Positions 40,307 through 52,299 of a DNA stretch of 64,000 nucleotides are shown piece by piece; positions within the stretch are counted from its first letter, which is position 1; each line of letters opens with the position of its first letter. Source of the DNA: Taenia hydatigena (taxonomy: Eukaryota > Platyhelminthes > Cestoda > Cyclophyllidea > Taeniidae); assembly GCA_036345935.2 (NCBI GenBank), contig JADWOT020000007.1, forward strand, positions 8,753,930 to 8,817,929. The letters run 5' to 3'. Position numbers and translations under genes: made by a program. The notes under the pieces were generated by a model. It ran no database searches. It was given only the letters and a program-made list of their open reading frames with translations, and was not told the origin of the DNA.

Positions 40307-40561
40307 TTCGAGTTACACTTTACGGCTCAGTGCTGCCAAAATCACCCCTTGGGTGACGGTCACAACAATTATTCTGATTTGCCTTCTCTTGCTGTCAAAC
40401 GATCTCTGCAAATGAGTGCGTCCTGCAATGCTGATATGTTCAACTACCGTGAATGCAACACAAGCTTCTCCTCTCGTGTAACTAACTCCATTCGTCTTAA
40501 GCATAGTGAACTTGGCTTTCACTTAGGCCTACTACAATACCCACCTTACCGTCCTCCCTAG
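40307..40561 (+). CDS. Terminal exon of a Cys-containing protein (84 aa)
   Basis: A strong acceptor (cactcttcatcctcccgtctgcag) opens an 84-codon phase-0 exon ending in TAG. It reads FELHFTAQCCQNHPLGDG, SLQMSASCNADMF, YRECNTSFSS, with four Cys, and has a Pro/Tyr-rich end. The length is an exact multiple of three from acceptor to stop. It may pair with the signal-peptide exon at 39598. No family recognised. The minus strand is also open here (40313-40522), but without splice sites. Confidence 0.45.
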   Translation, partial: FELHFTAQCCQNHPLGDGHNNYSDLPSLAVKRSLQMSASCNADMFNYRECNTSFSSRVTNSIRLKHSELGFHLGLLQYPPYRPP

Positions 40562-41429
40562 GCAGACTTATTATCTAAGCTTGCATTTATAGCCTTTGCA
40601 AGCCTTCATAGGCAACTCACCTACCAGTTGCCTCTAGGCATGTGTCTAGGTGTTTAAATTCTAGTCCAGGCCACTATCATTAACAGCATATTATCAAAAA
40701 ACCTTACCTTCTTCATACCCATTTTCATCAGCATTAAACATTTTAGCTACTTCAATAACTAGGCAAGCAAAAATTTGAAGGGGAGCATGGGGCATTGAAG
40801 GCATCAAATGTTGAACGCTCCACCTCCTTTAGCTGACTCAAAATTGCTTTTGGTGCCTCTGCTCTCGCGACTTCTAGGAACGATGCGTATCATGCAGAGC
40901 AGGATGAATTCTAAATGTAGCCCAGAGTGAGTTTCACCCAAAACGACGTGTCCTGAGACGGTGGTCATTGAGTTGTAGTCAATTCCTCGATTTCTATGAG
41001 CATAACAATTTCGTTGAATTATTTTCAACAGGGAATTCTGAGAAACAGCCCACACGGGTACAATCGCAAAGCATAAGTGCAAAGACATAGGCAATCTGCA
41101 TGCCTTTTCCCCTTTTTCTGCATCCGTGTCATGGGATTAAGTGCGACCGATTCCACGGAGAAAACCAGCAATCCGCAATGATTGGAATAAGATGCACTGC
41201 CATTGCGAAATCGCAAATCATGAAGGTCAAGTAGGCACAGTTTGACTGCCTCATCATTAATTCGGCTGCTCACACTTTACTGGGTTACATTAGATGCGCG
41301 AATTAGCTTTTAAAAAACGGAAAATCGTGTGTTCAGAGACGTTAAATTTAGAGCAAGGGAATTTCTGGTGGGATTCAACTTATGGGATCACTCTTAGCTG
41401 TTTAGCTCCTTGTTTGCCCTTTCAACTGT
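40562..41429. other. Unassigned non-coding DNA
   Basis: Two minus-strand frames (40804-41094, 41025-41273) lack splice support. Nothing recognised. Confidence 0.35.
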
Positions 41430-43580
41430 AAGCAACCGAGAAGCACATAAGCGAAAGATAAAGTGATTCTGCGAGTTAATAACTAAATGCGTAACAAAGT
41501 TCAGCACTGCCAAATCATTATTAGACGCACGATGCAAATGAACCCTCGAATTTTAGTCTTTTCACGCAAAAGAGTTGACCACACAGTAAAATTTTGACTA
41601 CCACAGATGTAGGCAACACAACTTCAAAAAACACGAAGTTAGGTTGGGAGTAACTTTTACTGAACCGGTAAGGAAGACATGGTAATGCAAGATAATCTCG
41701 CCATCCCAGGAAAAGCCAGCGGAAATCAAGCAGTCATTTATTTAAAAGAAAGCGCCTTTTCAAAAATGTCTTGGTCTTTAGAAAAAATTCCTGTGGTAAG
41801 CGCTGCGCTTTCAACAGTGACCTGTGTTCTGACAAACAATCTACCCCTGCAACCGGATCGTGGTGCAACAATCCAATAAAACCCAGCGAAAGCATCTTAC
41901 GCAGCCTTATAACCTGCATACACAAGTACACATGTAACTGAACGGCACATTTGCGTGCTCAAATATTCTTGCCGTACCTTATAAGAAGATGCAACGTCGA
42001 TATCCAAAGTCCACAACTGCGTCGAAATGGGCTAATTATGTTCTACTGCCGTTGGCAAGTCGCTTGGATGCCTACGCATTCAGGCAGCATGATTAGTTCC
42101 CATTGTAGGGTCGTTAGTCGCCGAATCAACAGCTTAATAAAAGCACTTACTTAATATTGCTCTAGTTGCCTGCAATTCAGCTTAAAAATTTGCATGTTTT
42201 ACATTTGCCACATCAACGGGCTTGGAAACTTCCATTTGTGTTCATTAATATAGCCAATCAGGAGTCCAGTCTGATTGTGGTTACGGCCGCGATCACAAGT
42301 CGCAAAGCTCATCGGACTTGGTCTTCTTCGAGGAATCGGCGTTTAATCCGACCATTATCAAGCAGTGAATAATCCCACAACAAGTTCTTTACTTTTGGAA
42401 AGTCATTCCACATTAAAACACTCAAAAGAACACTCAAAGTTAAATAAAAATCTATGCAAGACCAAGCTCAGTTGCCTTCCCACATGCACCCAAGAGCGTG
42501 GGAGGAGATAAAAAGTCGAAAAAAATCAAACGATTTGTCACCACCACAATTTACTTAATTAAAAAGGGCAATGTGTTGCTGACGCACCAGTTCCAAGTAC
42601 TCTGTGCACTCACAGAGAACTGTGCGATGCTTAAGCTTGAAACAAGTTTCTTTCACGCGATGGTCACAGGGCAATACACGAGGGCACTGTTGTGGCTAGT
42701 AATAGTGCACGCCCGCAGCACGATTATATTTGTTTCATGGATGTAGGGGGTACGGTAGCAAGGTTTGGAACAGAGCAAATGCGACTGCATGACTGCGACC
42801 AAAATGGCAGCAGATTAAGCGATCCGCAGAAAAAAAGACAAACTCGGCCACGCCTTGGCATATAATCCAGCATTTAATTTAATGGACTGTTTGCCATGTG
42901 ACATAAGCGAAAAACCTTGTTTGCATTAGAAGTGCAGCTAGCAATTATTATGACTACCTAAACAGACCCTTGTGCTTATACGCAGTGGATGAATGATGCG
43001 ATGAAAAGGCGAGATAACTGACCATGCTGAGAGACTGCCGCAAATTTGGCCAATAAGAAGACACCTCCCATTGACCGAACGATACGAATCCAATGTGTTA
43101 TTCATCGCTTGACAATCACAAAGCACCTATGATTCTGTTCTGAATTCACCCACTACATGAATAAAGTGCATGTAACTCTTGTGCATTGCCCTTTAACATT
43201 CATCTTGGTAGTTGTCATTGACCAGGTCGTCATAAATAGGCTTAAGCGCGGTAAGTTCTACTCCTTATGTCATGGAGACAAACTTAGCGTATTATCTTCA
43301 TATTATCTCCGCCGTCTGCTCCACCAAATGCGCCATCTACGGGAACACTCGGAGAAGGGGAAAGTAAAAACCACCTAAGGCCTGGAACGTCAGCGTGCAG
43401 TCCACATTTAAGAAAGGATGTATCATTTGCCACATCATGCGTGGCACAACAAATGCTTGCTCAGGATTAGTAACATCACCTGGAGAAATCAGGTATCCGC
43501 AGTTCCGACTCCCGAAATCCGAGTGATCAAAGTATAAGATGACATAGTCATAATCACTTAGCCACACCTTTGCGATTGCT
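41430..43580. repeat. Repeat family R1, copy 3
   Basis: About 2.15 kb in the same orientation as copy 1. The left part matches 12770-13365 in reverse, and the right part matches 6890-8585. Copies 2 and 3 both stop matching the Tudor-like exon at nearly the same codon, suggesting they derive from one truncated intermediate rather than two independent events. Confidence 0.6.
43337..43567 (-). pseudogene. Broken copy of the Tudor-like exon 3' part
   Basis: The minus strand reads LSDYDYVILYFDHSDFGSRN, then PRMMWQMIHPFLNVDC, clearly related to the 8232-9047 exon. A small deletion removes the MQK codons, and the frame then drifts into unrelated residues near 43340. No start or acceptor. Dead fragment. 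Confidence 0.6.
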
Positions 43581-44870
43581 CATGTAGTTCGGTGTCATTA
43601 TCATTATTCGGTGGTTCAAACGTTAGCAGTGGCTGTGCTGGTATTGTTACTAGAGTTGCTCTTTGTTGCGGCAGTAGGTTTTTGGTCATTAACCTCATTT
43701 ATCACATGTTTTTCTGCAAATCACTGTCTTTATTACCTGTGAGTAGCACAAAAGATAGGTAGTTTTAAGTTTACAAGGATTGTGAGATTACATCTTTTGT
43801 CGGGTCCATAGAAATACCAGCAGGTTGGTCTTGGCCTCTGTATGTGACTTGAATGTACTGCTTGACCAATTATAAGGCTTCCAAGTTTCATGCAGTGCTT
43901 CATCTGTGATGTGATCAAGCAAATTTATTAACATTTGGATGGAAAAGCATGCACTTTTACAAAGCAAACCTATCGGGGCCATCAGCATGATTGACACTAC
44001 AGAATTTTGATCGAATAGGCCTTGCGAAGCCATACTGGTAGCTCTCTTAGATAGAGACAGTCAACAAAGACCTAAGACATAAAATACCTAGACAATGCTT
44101 GCACCCAGAGTCTATGCAAGGAAGTCTCATTCACCCTTTGTCTAATGTATTGTGTGAGAAAGCAAGTGCGTTCGAATGTGACAGGGGAAATAAAGCATTT
44201 GCCCAAACACGATGTCCGAATACATTAGATTCCTGCTCGCTGTGCTGTTAACATAAATGATCAATGCACACGTGCAGTGATTTATCGACGCAGCTGCACA
44301 TTAAGGTTGATTTCATGCAAAAATGAAAAGTGGCGCCATATCAAGTTGTCGGGAGTTAAGAAAAGATATTGTATGCCAAAGAAAAAGCTGGTGCCTGTAT
44401 GAAGTGTCGAAGTCGTGTAGTAACTGCGCTTTATTTTTTTTCTACAGAACGAGTCGGTAAGAGTGCCCACTGGTTGCGTTTCCTCAGTCTTTGCCAGCCC
44501 TGTATAAATTCTAAAAATTACCAGTAATTTGTCATAATTTAGGAATTCCTAACTTATAAACTGATTGCATTTATCAAGGCCTCCTGCCAGACTTCAGACC
44601 ATGCGCATTTGCTGCCTCATCAGCTATAATTTTACCGGTAATGTAATCAATTGGTGTACGGTGTTACCGGTTCTGTAGGTGACACATTCCCCTTAGCAAT
44701 TAATTCTAAACAGGATATCGATAAGTGGCATCAAAGTCGTTGCCACACATGAAAGGAGCAGCTGTGATTCAAGTGGTTGATGAAAGAGACTTACCGACCA
44801 ATGTCTGGATCACTGGGTATAGCGTGCGTGGTATGGAGTTATGAATATAACCACAGCTATTAGCTGAAAT
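43581..44870. other. Unassigned DNA
   Basis: Minus-strand frames at 43733-44033 have some protein-like stretches (LLDHITDEALHETWKPYNWS) but no splice support. Confidence 0.3.
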
Positions 44871-45125
44871 TCAATAACTCATCATGATAATTGGTAAAGC
44901 ATTTATGATTTCGACAAATAGAAATCGCAAAAGCTGCCACCATGATTGGATCGGCGATGACGCACCGCCAATGGGTCGGATGGGTTGCGAAGGATGGACA
45001 GATTCAACGAGCACTGGTCTACTTTGTAGACTTACGTAAACTTGGGAGTTATTTACGTAATGTTTGACTTTTATTGTGGCATCGCTAATATTTGGAAAAG
45101 AGGTAGCATTGATTAGCAACACTTT
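44871..45125 (-). CDS. Terminal exon with hydrophobic C-terminus (84 aa)
   Basis: The minus-strand acceptor tggttttcaattttaatgtctcag starts a phase-0 exon of 84 codons plus TGA. It reads KVLLINATSFPNISDATIKV, VNNSQVYVSLQSRPVLVESV, a Pro/Gly linker, and a hydrophobic end SWWQLLRFLFVEIINALPII. N-glycosylation sequons (NAT, NIS, NNS) and the C-terminal hydrophobic segment suggest an extracellular domain ending in a membrane segment or GPI-anchor signal. An ATG in the same frame lies 51 bases upstream (45176). Upstream exons not found. Family unknown. Confidence 0.42.
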   Translation of the reverse strand, partial: KVLLINATSFPNISDATIKVKHYVNNSQVYVSLQSRPVLVESVHPSQPIRPIGGASSPIQSWWQLLRFLFVEIINALPIIMMSY

Positions 45126-46064
45126 CTGAGACATTAAAATTGAAAACCAGTAATTTTTAACTGGGCATTTTTCCATCCATATAGATGGATAGGAGAATCA
45201 GCTGAGAGATTTTGCTCGAACGCATATGCCGGTTCCAGCAAAGGGCAAGTACACTGCCACTAACTATCTCAAGATTGAAGAGGCATAAATAATGCCTGCA
45301 AAACGCATGTTGAACTTGCAGGTAGAAGCATCAAAACGGAAGAATTTTGTACAAAAATCGTATATGAAGTTACGAGCACGTGGGAGGGACTAGGGGCTGA
45401 GAACGGATTTTGATAGAAATGAGGTCTGGGGAATCGAAGGTCTCAGGCGTCACAATGGTTGAGAGTGGAAGAGCGACTCACCAGGAATCAGTAGTAGATA
45501 GTCTGCATGTGTCTTCAAAGCTGTAGTGATAAACACTTTTCATTCTCTCTAGAAAAGGTGACTTTGGAGGAGTTGCTTTGGGTATGGTTGCTGCTTTGTC
45601 CATAGTTGAAGGATGCTAGGCTCAAATCCACCTCTGTGAGTCCCACCTTAAGTTGGAATCACCAGATTTGATGAAAAGCGGCAACATTCTGTGAGACAGA
45701 TAGCAGATTCGCATAACGCTTTCTTCTGTGCCGAAAAGGACAAGTGATGCCTGCAGTCCAAATGACCACTTCTGCTGGCAGCGTCTTGCGTTCATTGCAA
45801 CACGGAAAGTAACGCAGCAAAATACTTCCTCAAGTGAAGTGCTGGAGCGCAGCTATGTCTGTATCCGATGCTGGAACAGAGGAAGAAACGGCAGATAGAT
45901 AATAAAAAGGCAGGAGGAGCGACCGAATTGACAGCTAGAGCCTAACTGACTAGTTCTTTGCCATCACCGCAATCGTCAGGCCTGTGTCCAGTGCCGTCAT
46001 TTATACCGAGACATTGAAGCTAAAGTCGAGGCTGTTCTATCCCAATTCTCTCCTCGGTGCAGCT
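45126..46064. other. Unassigned non-coding DNA
   Basis: Nothing recognised; few open frames. Confidence 0.4.
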
Positions 46065-46409
46065 TTAAAGTTTAAATGCACGCGCAGCATGGTAATTGCC
46101 CTCCTCTACCAAACATAATTTGAGGCCTCCTTTCGTTTTGTGTGGCATGTGTGAGAGGGTCAGCTGGCCGCGGCATGGGTATCGATGTAAGCACAGACGA
46201 TGCCTATAAAAATCACGCAGTAAAACGTAGTCCGTAGGAGAGATAAAAAAGCTAGGGATGGCACAATCCAAGAATACCTGAATCTTGTCTGTGACGGTCA
46301 CGTGCGTATAAGATCCTTCCTGACGAGAGAAGAATGTTAAATGTTTTCTGCTTTTTTTAGTTGGCCGGTCCTTGAAGAGTATCCTCTTTGAGGTCGCATT
46401 GCTCCTCAA
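46065..46409 (-). CDS. Coding-like frame (114 codons)
   Basis: Long for this window and protein-like in its second half (QVFLDCAIPSFFISPTDYVL, then RDFYRHRLCLHRYPCRGQ). No splice sites or domain identified, so it may be an exon or chance. Confidence 0.22.
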   Translation of the reverse strand: MRSNATSKRILFKDRPTKKSRKHLTFFSRQEGSYTHVTVTDKIQVFLDCAIPSFFISPTDYVLLRDFYRHRLCLHRYPCRGQLTLSHMPHKTKGGLKLCLVEEGNYHAARAFKL

Positions 46410-46844
46410 TTAAGTCTTGATGTCCAAATTAATAACTTATCCCGCTCGATTTGCATAGCAAGAGTACAGAAAGGAGAAGGAAAATTAAAGAGGTTGAACC
46501 AGAGCACACAGTATGAAGCGTTTTCCTTTGCTATTAATAAATGCATAAAAGTGAGTCTATAGATGGCCATGATTGTTAGCTGATGAGTTGGAGAAATCGG
46601 ATACAACAAGCTGAACCCTAATAGGACTTCTCTTTTACCAACTCTTCACACTATACAGTTACATTAGGTAAGAAAAAAACATGAGTTATCATGATGTTTA
46701 GAGTGATTGAATTATGTTGAGCTAGTCAACTAGAATATGGTTTCGCACCGATAGAGCGAGAGATTCGTGGATTTATTCCTGGATAGAACGATATAAGATA
46801 TGAACTAGAGATTCATATTTACTTATGGTGCAATGATAGGGTAA

Positions 46845-47469
46845 TTCAAGGATGAGGACAAGGAAGTGGGGAGTAAAAGCAAGGCTACTGGTACCGGTGC
46901 CAGGCGTAAAGTGGATTTGCTAAGCCTCTTCGCTTGTAATCTGAGCCACTGCACCACGCAGCAGGACTTGAAGGGGCTCTCTCTCGCTACGGCAAGGTTA
47001 TAAGTGTAAATCTGATTCGTGAGCGTGGGAGTGGGAGACCGCGAGGCAGTACCTTCGTGAAAATGAGCACACCGCAAGAAGTGAAGGCTGCTTTGGAGTC
47101 CTGTCCTCATCAACTATACGGAAGAAGAATTGTCGCGCAACCAGCATATTTGTGGAGCTCAACGTGGGTCATTGCTGCACATTTTGAGATTTTGCAGCGA
47201 ATCCAATTAATTTATTTGCCAATTAGCAGAAAGACAGCAACTCCAAATGACGTCGAAATTGGTCATCAGCTGGCTGGCTGCGAAATTTCGTACAATACCA
47301 ATAACATAGACATCCGGGAGCTCTTTGGTCAATTTGGTGCAATTAAAAACGTGAGGATAACCAACCCGTGCGCAAAGCCTTTGTTGATTTCTCCAATGCA
47401 ATGGCAATGCTAGCGACTCTTGTCCGCCTTGAGAATGTAACAGTTCGCGTGCCACTGCCAAATGGTTAA
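46845..47469 (+). pseudogene. Frameshifted relic of a two-RRM RNA-binding protein
   Basis: Three consecutive frames give an hnRNP-type protein in order. First a charged linker (KDEDKEVGSKSKATGTG), an RNP2-like strand and helix (LFACNLSHCTTQQDLKGL). After a shift come SRYGKVISVNLIRERG, an RNP1-like GRPRGSTFVKM, and LYGRRIVAQPA, closing a first RNA-recognition motif. A linker follows, then a second motif with IDIRELFGQFGAIKNVRI. After another shift come RKAFVDFSNAMAML (RNP1 core KAFVDF), LENVTVRVPLPNG and TAA. RRM proteins bind single-stranded RNA. Both RRMs lie in 625 bp without introns, which with the two frameshifts suggests a processed pseudogene. Assembly indels in a real single exon are the alternative. 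No poly(A) tail or target-site duplication was obvious. Confidence 0.6.
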
Positions 47470-48692
47470 GAACAAGGGCGCGTATGCATTTATCGCTTTG
47501 CAGCTTTCAAAAATTCTGCTGCTTGCACTGATAGATTGTCATGAATTATTGCTCAAGGGTGTCTTATTTGAAATTCGCACGTGGTGCCTGGTGTCCAGTT
47601 ACCATTTTGTAGTAAGGGTTGAGGCCTTACTAGTGCTGCGAGTATCAAATTAGCCAGACTAGGGTGTTAATGCTTGTGCTTGCATATTTTAGTAGATTTG
47701 GCAAGTTTCGTATCCTCATCGCTTCATGTAATTAACACAGTCCAATTGAAGATAAACGCTAGATATTTGCGAGCAGCTCCAATAACAAAGCCAAAGTGGG
47801 TATCAGCTTCACTCAAGATGATGCTTTCTTTGCTATGGTCTCTGTAATTCGCAATTGGACTAATAGAAACTGCCGCGAAGAGTTGGGACCCAAATTCGCA
47901 TGCAAGCACCGGTGAGTGTTGCGCACTAATTCTTGTGACAGCGATGCAGTGACAAATAAGTTAAGCCGATTGTGTGTGCGAATGTGATACTGTAAGAGTG
48001 TGACATGGTGTCAATTTTCTCTAATTAAGTTAAATGCGTTGGAACACACACCCGTCTCCCAATAAGTGGGAAGGGCAAGAGAAAGATTATACAAACTACA
48101 TATTATCTTCACGCGTTAATGAAATTGATCTATATACTACATTCCAGTATCAGAAATGAACCGAGTTGATAGATTTGATGGCTTTGCTTCTGAACTCTTG
48201 GAGTGGTTTTGCAGTCCTATAAAGAACGAAATGGCTAACATCATTGGCCTGCGTTTGCACAACCCGATGCCCATTTTTGCTTCGTGTATGGGATCCGCAA
48301 GTCGGTTCAAAGTAGCCATCTGATAGACTTTGAACCCAAGTGCTTTCATGGGAAGAGGTGGGTAATGCATCCGCACTTCTCTGCCACGTGGGTGCCATGG
48401 CAAGTAAAGTAATAAAGGATTATTACTGGAGTTTGTGCGTGCATGCAGTATTGGGGAAATGTGTCCTAATATACTTGTTCCAAACCAAACTCAACATGCG
48501 CTGAATGCCACGCATATTAGCAAAGAGCTGCAGAAGATCAGTGCACATTTCACTCATGGTAGTTTCAAATGCAGTGTTCCTCGTAATATTTAATAGAAGT
48601 GCATTTGATGCCCGTTTTCAGTATCATGATCCTCTGGATTTTGAGACCTTGCAACTGCTGTCATTGGCCTAATTTGATAATACGTAAATATA
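47470..48692. other. Unassigned DNA
   Basis: Minus frames at 48137-48403 include protein-like stretches (STWVQSLSDGYFEPTCGSHT) without splice support. Nothing else. Confidence 0.3.
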
Positions 48693-48829
48693 TTGTTTTC
48701 TCGGATTCAGTGTTTGCATCATCAGTTGATTTGGTGGTTTCCCATAACACCACCACCTCATGTGGTTTGTGCAGCCCATCGAAATAGGAAAATATCACTT
48801 AAAATGCCCAATTTTTTGCACAGTTCTAA

Positions 48830-49061
48830 TGACATATATCAAGTGGGTGATACCCTTTTCCAAAACGGTGCCTTTTATGATTCTGATGCCGAGGACTCGT
48901 TTTGGTTCAAAGCACCTTCTCGACAGACTCGGAATCCGACGAAGAAATCGGGTACAAGTGAGTTTTGCGTTCCCATGGTTAAGCTGCAGCACTGTAGTTG
49001 CAAATGCTGCAAATCGAATGTGGGGACTGTTTGTAGCGGAGAGCCTATGAGTGTAGCTTAA
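48830..49061 (+). pseudogene. Decayed exon with acidic Ser/Asp motif
   Basis: One frame reads YQVGDTLFQNGAFYDSDAED, then SFWF. About ten codons on, a neighbouring frame reads STFSTDSESDEEIGY up to a donor-like gtgagt (about 48958). Two SD/SDSE acidic patches in adjacent frames suggest a single acidic coding exon split by a one-base indel. The longer open frame (48693-49061) is a composite. Function unknown. Confidence 0.35.
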
Positions 49062-49090
49062 AACGCATGTTTTCTAATCAACTTAACAGA

Positions 49091-49345
49091 CATTGAGTGT
49101 TATACCCATCCTCAAAGGTTTCGAGAGTGCAAAAAATCAAGGCAAAACAAAGCATCTCGTTATGCTGGTTGGAATGGAGGAGTGTAGTGTGTCAACTACT
49201 ACTAATTAGGCATATCGTAGCTGAGGTGGAAGAAGACGTTAAGACGCTGCTTGCCAGCATCGATAACATGGATGCATGCACTTGTGGAACTCTCAAAAAG
49301 GAAGCCGTCCAGGCAACAATATTCTCCGATGCTAAGTACACGACC
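49091..49345 (+). CDS. Coding-like frames, possible further exons of the acidic gene
   Basis: After an acceptor-like site (ttctaatcaacttaacag) one frame reads DIECYTHPQRFRECKKSRQN and KASRYAGWNGG before a stop. Another frame then reads AEVEEDVKTLLASIDNMDAC and TLKKEAVQATIFSDAKYTTR. Both are protein-like, but they are in different frames and unjoined. They may continue the decayed gene at 48.8 kb. Confidence 0.28.
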
Positions 49346-51830
49346 AGGTTGATTGGTTGAACAGTAAATGACAACCCCAGATCTTCGGATAACAAGAATC
49401 GGGTTCCCTTTTTTAAGAATTGTGAATGTCTTGCAGAACTGGGTGCACGTTTTGGACGCCAGCCTTTTGACTGAACTTAGTCCTCCTGCCAAATAGCCAG
49501 TCTTCACAGGAGTAATTCGAGAAAAGGAACGCTTTCAATGATTATGTGAAGTGGTTTAACAAACAAAATTTCCGCCAATCATTCAGTTGCCCTTGCAACT
49601 GATGATATAGCTTTTAGAGAAGTGCATATCCCTGGTAAGTGCATAATACAAACCATCAAGAACTGGCAAATTAATAACCTGCTTAAAACAGCATCTGTTA
49701 GATTCAAGTACACTTGCCTGGACAGAATGTTAAGTAAAAGTGCTGTCGTTCAAAGGGAAGGAGGGATGTTTGCGCTATTAGCACACTGAGGAATACAAGT
49801 AAAGATAACACCTTTTGCCATAAGATCTGCTATAAACTAAGTGGAATGGACCAGAGCGTGGTCTTTCAACCTACCTTGGATCAAGGATTTTAATTGAAGC
49901 CAAATTAATATTGCTTACGATAAGATCAAATGTTAGGAGTTCAGGTGTAGCATGTGACTACGAAAACATAGATGTCTCAGAACTCGGATGCACTTCCAGT
50001 GAATTGGGTAGCCGTTAACTATAGATGCATGATCGCTTGCAGCAGCGTCTGCTGATGCCGCTTGACTCGCGTGGGACCACAATCTCTAACTGCAAGTCCA
50101 ATGATTTACTGGATTCAGTACTCATTCAATAAGGGCTTAATTTTTGAAGCATTGTAATGGTGGTTGCTGTTTTATAACGTAGGCACTTTTCTCCAAGGCC
50201 AGGGTCATTTATTCCCCATAAAATGCAAAATCATGTTGTGGGCAAAAAGGACGGCTACTATGCAGAAAAGAATGGTGCCAAAGAAATTTGAAGTATAAAA
50301 CGAGCTTGGAGTTTATGCCTGTCTGCCCGACATTGAACGCGATTGCAACAACTAAAAACAACGTTATCTTAAAGCATGCAACAGTTCTAGGTTTCAAAAT
50401 ATGCCTGTTCCTTATGGAAACAAACGATTGGAAGCATTGGCGCATACGATGATGTCCCTTCTGCTCCTATTCGCCCACCATTCACCTGCGCACCCATCCG
50501 TCAGGACCCGTCCCCACACCATTTCATTCACCATTCGGAAGCACGCATCCTTCACAGCCCTATCTCATTCGTCATCGTAGCAGGTGCACATTCCAGTGCG
50601 AATTGAAGCGTAACGCCTACTAAGCGAGTTGGCGCCGATGTTGCCTTTTTTACATGGCTCCTTTTTATTTTTCATTTGCTAGTCCCTTATCTTTATTTAT
50701 TACATTATCTGTTGATTTTTCCTTTCTTTATGCACACTATTATCCCCATATTTTGGCCGTGTGAGTTCTACTCTCCAAAATTATAGCATCCTTTAATTTC
50801 CATTTGTGGACATTAATGTTTGTATTTGCTGTTGCATCTGATTAGTTTCGAAGCATTGCTGAATATGCTCAGTTTGAAATTTGGCTCCATGCGTTTTCAG
50901 GTATTAATAAGCTGATAATCAGTAGTTGTTGTGACGCATTTTGTCTTTCCGAACTGAGTATTTATGTTTCATAAAAGGAATCGCTAGCCGTTATGTTTCT
51001 CACTTCTTGGAAGTTGCTCGGCAGCATTTGCATTATCCAAATTTTCCAGTATCATTTTTGTTTGGTGAAATCGGCACGACTGAGATAACCATTGAAAGGG
51101 TACTTCAGTTTGCTTTTCTCCATCAATGAACAAAAGTTACGCATTATGCAACTTTAGCAGACGCGATTTGAACAAACCTAAGCCGAGGTAGTGGAACTCT
51201 CCTACGATCGAGACGTCAACGTGCAGCCTATGCCATTGTCAGAATAAGCATAAATCTGCCTATTCTGTCGGTAAGACTATCGGAGAACGTCATAATGTTC
51301 AAGAATAGTATTACTCGTCGCACTTCTTCTGACAGGTACGTGGATGTTTTTCGGCTCGAGGATTGCTGCCACAGGTGATGGGCGGACCATTCCTTACGTG
51401 GATCACTTATTTGTGTGGATCCTGAATAATAATCTATTTTGCTAGTCCCACCGCTTCTACGAGGTGCTAAGTAGTCTTCAATCAGCTCTTGTTTGCTGTA
51501 TTCGTTGACAGCGCCAATTTTTTAATGCTTATTGGCATCGTTCTAATGGAATTGACCAAAATGACTTACCCTCGTAATGAACAATTCTACTTGTTTTCGT
51601 AATCCGTTTAAAAGAAGAATTTGCGTGTGCTTTTAGAGGACTATGATCAAGACGTTGCTAAGGTGTTTACATTATAATGTCTCAGAACCATTGCTACCCG
51701 ACTGAGCATGCTGGATGTAGATAGTTGAGGCGCGGCAATCTGTGCAATAACTCATGTGAATATCTACAGTGCAACGATTTTAATCTCCAAATAAGTCTTC
51801 TTAAGGCAAAAGAGCAGTATAAGTAGTCCC
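49346..51830. other. Unassigned non-coding DNA
   Basis: About 2.5 kb with short frames only. A plus-strand pyrimidine-rich run at about 50640-50760. Nothing recognised. Confidence 0.4.
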
Positions 51831-52121
51831 CTAAGCAAATCGAGATGGTTCCATTTTTGCCAATATCCTTTGAGCAACCTTACCATGGCATATTGTAATA
51901 ACTCTACCACACGTAATATGGTCTGTACAACCCAGGCTTGCGTGGCATTTCGCTGTCGTATTGCCACTACTGCGACACGTTAGCACAAAATGTGGAAGGT
52001 TTTGAATGTACCTAAAGTTTTTGGTGCATATGTGAATGGACTTCAGGTTGAATGCGTTCGTTGGAAATAGTAACCTAGAATTGATTGACGGTTTGAATGC
52101 TAGTGTCTGAAGGTGATTCAC
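51831..52121 (-). CDS. Coding-like frame, minus strand (96 codons)
   Basis: Protein-like, with several Cys (LPHFVLTCRSSGNTTAKCHA, GCTDHITCGRVITICHGKV). No clear acceptor or start, no domain. It could belong with the frames at 52300 and 53275, all on the same strand within 1.7 kb. Confidence 0.25.
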   Translation of the reverse strand: MNHLQTLAFKPSINSRLLFPTNAFNLKSIHICTKNFRYIQNLPHFVLTCRSSGNTTAKCHASLGCTDHITCGRVITICHGKVAQRILAKMEPSRFA

Positions 52122-52299
52122 GCCATGGTAAGCAAAGTATATGGTACAGTTGGTACAAATGTTTTTAAGTAGGCGAGTATTGGAGGAGCCTTATAAAAGT
52201 TCTTGTGGCTAAAGGAGGCGGGGAAGTAGCCATCTGGCAAATGCTGAAATTGCATCCAAAACAAATAGTTCATTATTGATCTGGCCTGTGCTACAATGT

